From Cristatella mucedo (lineage: Eukaryota > Bryozoa > Phylactolaemata > Cristatellidae), in assembly GCA_009760855.2 (NCBI GenBank), contig WPIO01000011.1, forward strand, positions 7,900,001 to 7,964,000: a stretch of 64,000 bases of DNA, written 5' to 3'. The translations under genes and the position numbers were made by a program. Of the stretch, positions 34,901 to 46,900 are shown in pieces (the stretch's first letter is position 1; each line of letters opens with the position of its first letter). A model generated the notes under the pieces. The model was not told where the DNA came from. It searched no databases and worked only from the letters and a program-made list of their open reading frames with translations.

Positions 34901-37900
34901 ATAACGCAATGCAAATTAATTATTATTATTGTTCGATAAAATCTGCGTGATTTCACTTCGCATGCTATCTGCCAACAGAAGATTGTACGACTGCTTGGAT
35001 TCACGAATTTTACCAAGTCATTGGGAGCCTAATGCAAGCCTGAAAGTTCCTTTTAAAATTCTACTGCATAAAGACACAGTTAAAATTTACTTTTAGGGAT
35101 CATGTTAAACAAGAGCTGAGATTGTGCCCTTAATTCTGCAATGCGGTTATGCCCCTGTGCAAGAGATATAATAAGTGCAGCTAGGGTAATCTGTATGAGC
35201 GTTGCAATTGCCGCATTACTTGTCTTCTCGAAGATCTGCACTGGCTCCCAACCAAGCAGCATATCAAATTAAAAGTCAAGTCACTGTCTTTCAGGTCCCT
35301 TCATTGTCTGACCCCGACATACTTATCAAACCTATTCTTTCACTAGCAGCATAATCGTAGAAACCACTGTTCTGCCCCGACTCGCTTAGCCATACCAGTC
35401 CTGCTCCTACGTTGCATTGATCTGCTGCTGCCATGCATAACCAACATCATTAATATGTCATTAGCCTCAGGTCAGGTCCCAGCACCTTTCAAAAAAGCTG
35501 TAGTCAGGCCACTTCTCAAGAAAGCTACACTAGACCAAGAGAACTTAAGCAACTACCGCCCAGTCTCCCTTCTACCATTCCTATCAAAGACACTGGAACG
35601 GGTCGTGGCAGACCAGCTGAACTCGTATATCGAAACCTCACACCTTGCTAGTAAGTTCCAGTCTGGCTTTAGAGCTAATCACTCCACAGAGTCAGCATTG
35701 CTTCGGGTATACAACGACCTACTTAGGAATGCAGACATGGGTAGAGTGTCTCTTCTTGTTTTGCTCGATCTTTCGGCAGCTTTTGATACCATCGATCACA
35801 AAGTACTTCTAGAGCGCCTCTCATCTCGCCTGGGCATCACTGGCACTGCTCTGCAGTGGTTCAGGTCCTATCTCAGTGGGAGACTCCAGAGTGTTGACGT
35901 GAATGGACAAAGATCATCTGAAGTACCTCTAAGATATGGAGTACCTCAGGGCTCTGTGCTAGGTCCGGTCCTTTTCACCGTTTATACTCTCCCTCTCGCT
36001 GATGTGATTGCCAAGCACAATCTAGGCTTTCACTTCTATGCGGATGACACTCAGTTGTACCTTTGCTTTGATCCCTCCCAGCCTTCGAGCACCTCAAATT
36101 CTCTCAACTCACTTGCTGCATGCATTGATGACATCCGATCATGGATGGCAGCAAATTTTCTAAAACTAAACGATGATAAAACTAACTTACTAGTTATGGG
36201 CAAACCTAGTGTTATTCAGAAATTGGAAAGGCTGACTTTCAAAATTGGCTCTGCCAGCATATCTCCAGTTGAATCAGCTCGAAATCTAGGTGTCATATTC
36301 CAAAGCGACCTCTCGTTAGACGACCACATCAGCTCCACAGTCAAATCAGCCTATTTTCAGCTTCATAACATTGCTAAAATTAGGGCTTGTTTAGATAAGG
36401 ATACCACGTCCAAGTTGGTCCATGCATTCGTGACATCTCGTCTCGACTTCTGCAACTCACTGCTTACTGGCCTACCAGCATGTGCGATCAGGCGATTGCA
36501 GCTGGTGCAAAACTCTGCAGCTAGGCTTGTCTGTCGTGAGCGTCGCAGTTGCCACATTACTCCACTTCTCGCCGACCTGCACTGGCTACCAGTCAAGCAA
36601 CGGATTGACTTCAAGGTTTTGTCGCTCACTTTTAGGTCTCTTCATTCTATGGCTCCAGCCTATCTTTCAGATATACTACCCCATCAGGCAAAGCATCGTA
36701 CCACTCGCTTTTCGGAATCCAACAGTCTAGAAATACCTCGTACAAACCTTAAATCCTTTGGAGACCATGCATTTAGCTCGTATGCTCCCACAGCCTGGAA
36801 CTCCCTCCCGACCTGCATCAGAACATCCCCTGACCTGACCACATTTAAAAGAAACTTAAAAACATACCTATTTAGGACAGCATTTAGTGGGTCCTTGTGA
36901 TTCGTCCTCGATGTGCTTATGCGTGCTGACACTGTTCATGCTGCCACTAACCACATTTGCATGCTGACCCAGTGCATGTAACCCTTAACCATGTTATTCA
37001 TTTTGTTTGTTTTTCAAGCATGATTTTACTTACTATTCTATTGCGTATCACTTTGCAGAAAATGTAAAGCGCCTAGAAAGAGATTAAGTTCTCTGAGGGC
37101 GCTTTATCAAGTGCAATATTATTATTATTTTACCTCGTAGAACAGACAAGGGCAAACTACGGCCCATGGGCAATGTACAGCCCATTGGGCTTTTCAATCC
37201 GGCACGCCGAACTGTTCCACGTTAAAATATAAAATTAAATCTGTTTACTGTAAAGACACCTCAATAATTTTACCTAACTGTAATTCCCATCTTTCCCCAG
37301 AAGATGATTCACCCCGAAGACATTGACCCTTGCGTGTGATGCATTACGGATACTCTCTACTTCATTTTGTGGCTTTGTACTTTCAGCCCTTCAGTTAAAA
37401 TTAGCGGACCGAAGAAACAAAAATAAGACAGTGAGTGCCGAGTGTTAAATAAAGAGTGGAAAACCAAATGTCTTTTCACTGAAGTCCGATCGACAGCTGC
37501 ACGTCTGATATGCCAAGAAACTGTAGCAGTTTTTAAAGAATTCAACTTCCGCAGCCATTTTGCCACATAACATGCTAACTACGCCAGTCAACAGTCTCCA
37601 CAAAAACTGGCGGCTACAGCTCAGAGATTGACGGCTAATTTACAGACACAACAAAACTTTTTTCCATGACAAACTGCGATTCAAGAGTCAAGTACTAAGG
37701 CAAGTTTTTTGCTGGCATTCAAATTACCAAAGGTCAGTAAGCCTTTTTCCGAAAGCGAATCTTTAAAAGAATGCATGGTTGAGGCAGCAGGTCTCTTGTG
37801 TACGGACAGCAAAGGCAAATTTTAAGAGTCTGTTTACCATTCAAAACTGTGACTCGTCGTGTAGAATTGATTGACGAAGCTATAGCCAGCAAATTAAACA

Positions 37901-40900
37901 AAAAGACGGAATCCTTTAAGTTTTATTCACTAGCACAGGATGAAGGTAGCGAGTTAAAAGACACTAATCAGCCCCTAATTTTTATCCAAGGGATTAACGG
38001 CAGTTTTGAGATCACAGAGAAGTTTTTGACCATGGAGTCCACGAAAGGAAAGTCGAGAGGAGAGGACATGTACAACCAGATGTCTGCTTTCATCGAGGGA
38101 AGGAAACTACCTTAGAGTAAACTTGCCAATGTCACCACGGATGGATTGCCATTTTTATCTGGGAAAAACATTGGGCTGCTAAAAAGACTGCAGGAAAAAG
38201 TTAAAGAGGACAATCCTGATCAGGGTGTTATTTTCCTTCACTGCATCATTCATCAGGAAGTTTTGTGTAGGTCTATATTGCAGCTAAATCATGTCGTGAA
38301 TCCAGTCGTAAAACTTGTTAACTTCATACGATCAAGGGGACTTCAGCATCGGCAGTTTATTGCGTTCCTGGAAGAAACCGATGCAGATCACTAGGAATTC
38401 CTTTATCACTCTCGTGAGAGCTGACTAAGTCTGGGAAAAGTATTTCAAAGAGTGTGGGAGCTGAAAGAGGAGATCGCTGCATTTTTAGAGTTAATGGGGA
38501 GATCCGACGAATTTTCCGAGCTAAGTGACAAGAACTGGCTTTGTGACTTTGCGTTGCTGAGGACATACTTTTGCACATGAATGAGCTGAATGTCAAGCTA
38601 CAGGGGAAAGATCAATTTGTGCACGATATGTGCAGAAATGTTAGGGCCTTCAAATATAAGCTGACTCTTGCCTCCAGACAAATTTCAAACAAATATTTCA
38701 CTCATTTACCCAAACTAGCCATGCAGAAAAAGGCGACCCAAAACGAGCAGAAAAACAGCACATCACTGGAAGACCTGGACGGAGAATTCTACCGTCGTTT
38801 CTGTGAATTTGAAAAATTAAAAAGTCGCGTCAGCTAGTATCCTGTTCCCTGTCATAAGACCCAGAAACAGCACCACAGGAGCTGCAGTTGAAACTAATAG
38901 ATTTTCATTCTGACTCTGAATTGAAGGAGAAGTTCAACTCTGTTAAACTGAACGACACTTTTGCTTCATTTAACGAAACCACGTTTCCAAACCTCCTGAG
39001 GATGGCACAGAAGATGCTGACGTCGTTTGGCTGAACCTATGTGTTTGAACAGAAATTCAGCATCATGAACATCAACAAAGCTCGTCACAGATCCAAGTTG
39101 ACTGACCAACACTTCGGATCTATCTTGATAATTATCACAACAAATATAACGCCAGATATGAATTCCCTTGTAAAAAAAAGAAGACCAACAACAATGTTCC
39201 TACTGAAACTGAATGAGAGTTTATTACTACGTTTTTAAATTATTAAACTTGTATATATTGTTTACAATAAATTAAGCACAATGGTTTTTTGCTGCCTGTT
39301 AAAGGCTAAATATTTTCATATAATGGTTTTTAGATTTAATTTATATTAGGTTTCCACAAACACACCATTCTCCTATTCTGGCCCGGCCCTGCTGTCAAAT
39401 TTTAGAAACCATTGTGGCCCGCAAGTGGAAAGGTTTGCCCACACCTGTCGTAGGACCTCAAAACCGTTAGATACTGCGTCTTTAGTTCCTATGCTCCCAA
39501 GTCCTGGAACTCACTAGCAACGCACGTAACAAAGCCCCCTGGCATGGCAAAATTCAAAAAGAAGCTTAGAACCCACATGTGTATTGCACAATTCGATAGG
39601 TCTTTGTGATTCATCCTTCATGGGCATGTACCTGCCTACACTATGCCTGCTTCTTGGGTATGTTACTACAAAGCAATTGGTATTACTTGATACGCAGCAT
39701 ATGTAAAGTACCTAGAAAGCGATTCATTTCTCTGATGGCGCTATACAAATATATTAATATTATTATTTTTATTGTTCTTAAGTGAGCCATATCAGAAAAC
39801 CTTTGGCTAGTGCTGTAACCTTTTACCGGTACAAGTTTGCGACTCAGTTAGTTCTAAGTCGTCGATAGCGATGATAAAGTCATCTCCACTCTCGTGAACG
39901 GCTTCGAAGCTTATTCTACCGCTTGCGGCGTTTAGACTCACGTGGACGCGTATCCACCGATTTCGCTCAGAACCTGCAGCAGGGTAAGAAAAGATATCGC
40001 TGCGGCCCATTATGGCGTTTCGAAATTTAGTACTTGAAGCTACTATGCGCATCAATTTTACCATTCGTACTCCACCAAATTGTGTCGACATTTGTCGTGT
40101 CAATTAACACGTTCAGAGAGCATGGGCTGGCTCCCGATATAAAGTAGTTGAAGGACAAGCAGCCTATATCTGAAATCCTCGGAGAGACTAGGATGCTACT
40201 GTTTCCTTCTGTTGCCGCCGACAGACCGTTGTAATACATAAACGTGCCTGAGAAGATCAAGCATACTGAAGCAACTCCCAGTTTTCTCACAGCAGTAGTT
40301 TCAGGCGGCCAAAACCTAAAGACAATACACAGTTTATGTTTGAAAACTATGACCAAATTGTTTGGATGTATTGCTGAAGTTTTCAAAACTGCTACGCCAA
40401 TTATTTATTTAAATGTGTTCTATCTGAAGCCGTAATGAAAATCGGTCATTAAATAGAAGGAAAATATTGACCCCGGAGTTTGTAGATCTAACAAATCATC
40501 TCAGAGATGTACATAAACTTGAGACAAATACTGCCATGCAGCACTGCATACTTATCAAGACAAATACTTATCATGAAATACTTATCATGATAAATACTGC
40601 CATGCATACTTAGGTATCAAGTAGATGATAGTAGGAGCTAAGATTTCTGACGACATAGATTCAGAACGATTTCTTGAAGTTCAAATTAAAAACCGTTGAC
40701 AGAAACAATAAAATAAATCAATGTCAGAGTAAATTTAAAAATTCATTACTATAGCAGGAATTTGTCTTATGAATGAGTGACGGGCAAAACCTTTGCCTCG
40801 AGCTAGGAATCATGCAGCAACCGCTGCTGCTTATCTGCCCGTTGCTCAACCGGTAAGGCTATCGAGACTAATTTTGGTTCCATGTTCAAACCTCGGCTTT

Positions 40901-43900
40901 AAGGCTTCACCTTTAAACTGGTGTACTTACTAGCTCAATTTGAATCTTGGTGTGTGCACATCAAAAAGTGTGTTTTAAATTGTGACTTTCTCATCAAACA
41001 ACAACCAATCGGCTCGCTTTGGTCACCCAGCAGAGCACCCATCCCCGGCACCACTTTCGTTGTTCTAGGCATGTAGGATTATTCAAGCAAGCGGTCCATC
41101 CACGTTCTTAACGACATGTGTATGGCTGAACTCAGATGTGGATTTCAGTGAATGAACAAAAGCTAAGAACTTTAAAGTGCTCACGAACTAACCAGAAGAA
41201 AAATACTCACTAATATTCTTAATAGACTTGTCTGCATATTGCAACAATAAGCTCCCACAAATTATGTTTGACCAGCAAATGTCTTGCAAATTGGCTTAAC
41301 GCGGGCTAGCAAATCCACGATTTGCTTCTAAAAGACATAGAATGTCAATATTGAACCCACGATGAGCCTATAATTAATTACTACAGGCATTTATTACACA
41401 TCGATATGAAATCAAGAGCTTTCATACTGAAAACCACTGTCACGAGAGGTGATTAATTGTGCTAATTTAGATACTGAATGTATCGACGATTCGCAGCTGA
41501 TCTAATATTATACTCGCTATCGTATGAGCTGTATGATGTTATACTATGCCACGATTCAGTCTATAACCACCTCCTTAATAGCACAATGTCATTCTGATAC
41601 ATTTAGTTCCGACGCTCCTGCGAGACTGTTACAATTAGAAACTAACATAGCACTTTGTTTAGATCCGACATTGTTAGCCGACACTAGGAGCTGACATTGT
41701 GTTTGACTATGTCTTTTTGGCAGACATTCTGTCTGACTACCTCTCGAGCAGACACCGCGTCTGACTACCAGTGTGAGAGCAGAAACAACTGGAGGCCACA
41801 CTCAAGTTCAAGGTGTGCGTCCTAGTTTCGGTAATCCATTTTATTTAGAGGAGGCTTCGGCAGCTTTATCAGCCTCTCACTGACCTGTTAGGAGTGCTCA
41901 CCGGTCGTGATTTCTTTGTTCCAAAAAAGCTGCCGGCGGCAGATACCGTAAAGATCACAGAGTCTTTAACGAGTTGGGTTCCATGCGAACCCAAGGCGTG
42001 CGATCATAGAGCGAGGTTCGCTCTTCTTTTATCGAAGCTGTGCATGTCCAAGTACGTTAATTTGACGCGTCGTGCGTTTAGGCAAAGAAGAGGACCAGGT
42101 TGAATGAAAGAGAAGAGCTAAGCTGCGAGACACTCAGTCAGTCAGTGCGATTCAGTGAGATTGACTGAGAGACTCTTGGCGTGCGAGGATCGTGCAAAAC
42201 AGGCGACCACACCCCCTCGTCTTTACTTGCCGGTCGAGTTGCCGTAGGTGCAGTCAGCCGAAGGCTGATTTCCAGGGACTGATCTGCCGCTTTCCCGAGT
42301 CCACACTCGCTCCTGACGGTTGTCGAAGAAGCCGCAGGAGCCGCTCTCAAAGCCGCATGGCCTACCCGGGCTCAGCGGTAAATCTGTTAGCGGTGTCGAA
42401 GACGGCACTTGTGTGGCAGTGCTCGCCGCTGGCGGCTGCGTATCTGCAAGGCCCAGCCGAATGCGCACTCAGCTCAGCGTACAGGCATATTTAATGGCAA
42501 AGCGAGTAGGACGTCATCTTTTTCGAGATGGAAAAAAGAAAGAGACAAATCCATCCTCAAAAACGCGCGGGTACTTTTGTATGAAAAGCTGAGAGCAGAG
42601 ATTATTTACTGTCTAATAATAAACAAACTAGAATGCAGTCGGCTGCGAAATAAGGATGCTACAGACACAGAAAATAAAAAAGTACTTAAATAAGTTAAAT
42701 CTGTAATCGAAACATTGTGACATCGTGGTCCTTGGGCAATTGCTATGGCATATACAAGTACTTATAGTCAGTTGTCAGTACCATATCGGCGATTGTGGCT
42801 AAAGATTGCCATATAAGTTCTTCCAGCACTAACATGTATCCAGGTCAGGGAAAAAGGATTTGCCTCTCTGCGTAAGCTTTCAAAGTTATGCCGTATTTTA
42901 ATTTAGCTTTTCTGCAGGGTACAGTTTAATAAGAACATTTAAATATAGTTAGACCATGCGACGCCCCATGAGAACTAAGTTTTCTGCCTGTGTACGTACT
43001 TTGGAAGGGAAGCATGTCAATTGGTTGGCAATCACGTGTAATATTTCAAAAAGTACCGGCAGAAAAAAGGGATTTTCACACGAATAAAACGTGAGTGAAT
43101 CAATTAAAATAATCACACGTGCATCTGCACGAATTGATTTAGAAGATCCGAAAACTAAGGCATTAAACTTTCAATGACGTGCGGTCACTCCTAGTTCTAC
43201 GTTAGTTTAACCTCTTCGAAATTTTCGCTGTCAGACTAATTCCAATCCCATCCCCAAATATCAGCCCCGTTGAACAAGTTTGGGAGCCAACGGACTCGAT
43301 GACAAGCTGAAACCGTCAAATCCTACTACTTGCAAATGAAACTACATACAGATAGACACTGATAGATTATTTTTGAATTATATATGGTCTGTTCTTTGTC
43401 TCTAGCTCTACGGCATCCCTTTTAGGAATTAGAGACCTATTTCTATGGATGCAGTGCTTAAGAAAAAATGTGAATATTTTTTAAATGTACGGATATTAGG
43501 TTTCAGGTTAGAGGCTAGGCTTGAGATTTGTAGATCTTAGATTACGCCCAACTGAGTTCAATGGGAAGGATATCGTCAGGTCATAAGTTCAAGGGTGCAA
43601 GGATGGCTTCTATGAGGCTGGGTAAAGTAACAAAGTCATTGAAGACGGGAAAGTAGTACTACTGCCTGATAAGGATTTCCGTATTGTATTTCTTATATTT
43701 ACTGTCTTGACAAAGCCTAACTTGGCACGCGCACTCAAAGCCTAAGTGACTCTGGAGGAGCTTTAGAAAGTCGTATCATCCTCTTAGTCCTTTTGGAATT
43801 GTAGATTTACAGCCATAGCTATAGTTCATTACATTATTTGGCATACAAATAAATCATTCAGACTACGGCGTTAGGTCCCAAAAAAATTTAAAGACTACAA

Positions 43901-46900
43901 GCATCTCTATAAAGCCAAGTAGACCCATAGCTTTAACTGGAATATAAAAACCTATTGTTTTTACAAAAGCAAGGACATGACTCAAGAACAGAAGTACTTT
44001 GCCATAAAGACAGATAACTCAACGGGTACTGTTCCATGCAAGTTTATGACAGGAAAAACGACACTAGTGCCTCCAAGCACTCTAGGTGACTAGCGGGAGC
44101 CCAGCCCTTACAAACAGGTATGGCTAGAATAGCAGATAGCGCGACGAGTCTTAGCCCAGGGGTTAGGTGCTCGCTCTTGAAGACCCAGGTCACGTCATCC
44201 TTCCTTTGCCTGCTGCAAGTGCTGGTGGTTCATTCTAAGCTCTTCCACTGCTAAGTAAATGAGTATGTTTAATCACCTAACATTTAACTTTTAGCATTCA
44301 AGAACGCCATAGCTCAATAAAAAGTCAAGTCATAGACATGACATTGACTTTCCTGTTCACCTTAATTACACGGCACAGAGAGTTACATGCACGCAGCACT
44401 CTCCTTAACGCACAAATCTTATTAGTCTAAATTCTTAAATAATGAAATATCTGGTTCCAGATTCGTATTGTCCGCGAACCACTAATAATCTCTAGCACTG
44501 TCATAATCTGAACGATTTAGCCTAGCAACGCGTCAGTATTGATTTATATATGCATTCCGACTGGCATAAAGAATACCTACCCTAATCTGACAACGTTTAA
44601 AAATTAGCTAATAATGCAATTTTTTAAAACAGAATTTATTGGGTTCACATTATACATCATTTGTGTGCTTATGAATGCTGGCACTGCAAGCCCACTAACC
44701 GTATTTGTATGCTGACCCTGTGCATGCCACCTCTAAACATGTTATGCTTGTTATCATTGAGCGTGCTGCCACTAACCATTCGACAATGCTTCCTTTGCAG
44801 CATATGCAAAGTGCTTAGAAGAAGTTCAAGTTGTCTGAGGGCGCTATGCAAATTAATGGTTATTATTATTGTTGTTATTAGCGCCCGTTGATGATGGCTG
44901 GCTGAAAGAACACCAAATTTGTCAGCTGAGTGATTTTTTAATCCCTTTGCAGGAAGCGCCGAGTAACTGTAGAATTTACAAGAAAGTTGAAGATCTTAGG
45001 GGTCAAATGACTACACCGTCTTGCGTACCCTAGCTTTCAATGTGTGCTGAGGTTTATCCGCATTATTTAAGGGATTTATTTAATATGGATTATCTGGCTT
45101 ATCTTTGGAGAAGCTTTTTGAGGCGCAAACACGAAACTGTCTGTTATGAATCGAAACGAAAGAATATGTAACGGCGTACCGGTGTCAGTCAAGAGATTAT
45201 CTAATTAGAAACAGCAATAAGATTAATTCAAAGAGAAACTGTGGCTACTGTTTCCTCTGACCGAACAGTGTGGGACGCATCCACCGAGCCAGGACAGGAA
45301 TAATTGTGTGTGTGTTCAGTTTATTCCTTTTATTTAAAAACAACTAAGTACTGCTGGATAGAATACAGAAATTGATGAAATAAAAAGAAAAGGCGTACAA
45401 GGAAGTCTAGAATGTAGGGTGCATCTGTTGTGCGACTGGACAGCCGTGCATGCATAGAATGACATACATATCTGAGGTTGCTGCACAATCAGAAATTAGA
45501 ACGCCCGAACTTGTACCTTGATTCGTACCTAATGTTTCTTCACATGATCCCGAAGTCGTAACCAAAATATCGTCGATAGCTATATCACCCTTCAGATCCG
45601 TAAAAGCACCTTTGTTGTTTAGAATTACTGCTTCAAAGCTAATTTGAAAAGTTAGTTCGGTCGCTTCTGAGAGATGAAGCTCGACGTTTGCTACCAGCCA
45701 AAAGTTGCCTCTTTCACCTGCAAATGCATAGCCTTGCTAGATCAGACGAATGAGCACGTAAACATTGCAGGGAAAAACTGCAGCTCAAAATAAGCTAATT
45801 AAAGTTCAATTTTCAAAAGGCAAAAATGAGAATCATCACGTCAAAATAAGCGTAATATGCAACCAGCTTAACAGAGGTCTGAAAGCTGAACTTTATGTAA
45901 TGGAATGCATTTCCTCCTGTAACTTCACAAAGCCAGAAAGACTATGTGGATGTTACGAAGGAGAGTGTTCTATAGAGCTCTTATAGCCTAAGCATTTGGT
46001 AGCCAACAGACTTCATCTCACGCATCAAAGAAAAAGTGGGAAGCACAGCAGAGTCAGGAGAGCAGTTGAGGTAGTGAGTAGCATGGAAGTAGCAGCTCAG
46101 GACCGCTGAAAGGATGGGCCATAGTCGGCAACAGGCGAGTAGTTGTCGTTGCATATGAATCGTAGAGGTGAGTTCCACAGTCTAGAACGTGCAGAGCTAG
46201 AGCTTTCGTCGCCAACGGTCTTTAAGCGGAGTAATGGAACAGCTAATTTATTTTCTGTACAAAACCTGAGGGCTCGATGAGGCTGAACCTGGTGCAGCTG
46301 TTCGGCTAGGTATGGAGGAGCGAAGCTGCGGCGGGCCTAGTTGATCAGTGTTAGAACTTTGTTCTATATCCGTTGATCAGCCGGCAGCCATGCTAGCTCT
46401 TTAAGCAAAGGAGACACGTGCTCAAACCTCTGTGTCTCGAAGACAAGCCTTGCAGCTATATTTATAGCCATTTGCAATGGCCATTTCGCTTTTTTTTTCG
46501 CAGCCTAGCTAAAAGGGAAACACAATAATCAAGCCAAGACAGAAATAAAGAGCTAGTTCAATTCTTTGCAAGCCACTGTGGAAGACCGCTCCTAATGCGA
46601 GATTGGGATCGAACATGATGACTAGCATTAGAACCAATCTTTTAAATGAAGCTTTTAAAATTTGGGCAGCTGTAAAAAACGACACCTAAATTTCGAGTAT
46701 ATAGGCAATGGTCGCATAGGAGCACCATCGATTAGAAGAGCAAAGCCTTCTAATTCAGCATTTAATATCTGAGAAGTCAGACAATTCAGCATAGGCCAGT
46801 AAAATGTTTACTGTATTTTAAATCTGTTTCGTGTCCGACTGGCTGGAATGCAGTTTCGAGTGAATAATGAGCCCTGGCTTTTTAAGCTTCCGTGTGTAAA

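Larger units (their letters stand above)
35110..39778 (+). mobile_element. Old LINE family A copy, split by a young LINE A and a hAT element
   Basis: Three pieces of one old element are collinear: 35110-35397 ([20 protein letters not shown]-like; [20 protein letters not shown]; end at SLAIP), 37131-37142 (ACCTCGTAGAA, the codons for PR), and 39448-39778 (from the codons after [15 protein letters not shown], 3' UTR, hairpin GTACCTAGAAAGCGAT, tail GGCGCTATACAAAT). Removing the two insertions restores an uninterrupted path ATACCTCGTAG through GACCTCAAAACC. The 3' tail is the older-subfamily form. Confidence 0.82.

Noticed and set aside
35398-37130. Host reverse transcriptase or telomerase gene
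   Set aside because: The sequence exists in many truncated copies with (ATT)n tails; it is a LINE.
40845-40960. A further SINE family
   Set aside because: There is a tRNA-like head but only one copy in the window and no tail match; it cannot be called a family from this sequence.
42192-42592. GC-rich + strand frames
   Set aside because: They overlie the MAM domain 3 N-terminal exon on the other strand and carry no recognisable domain.
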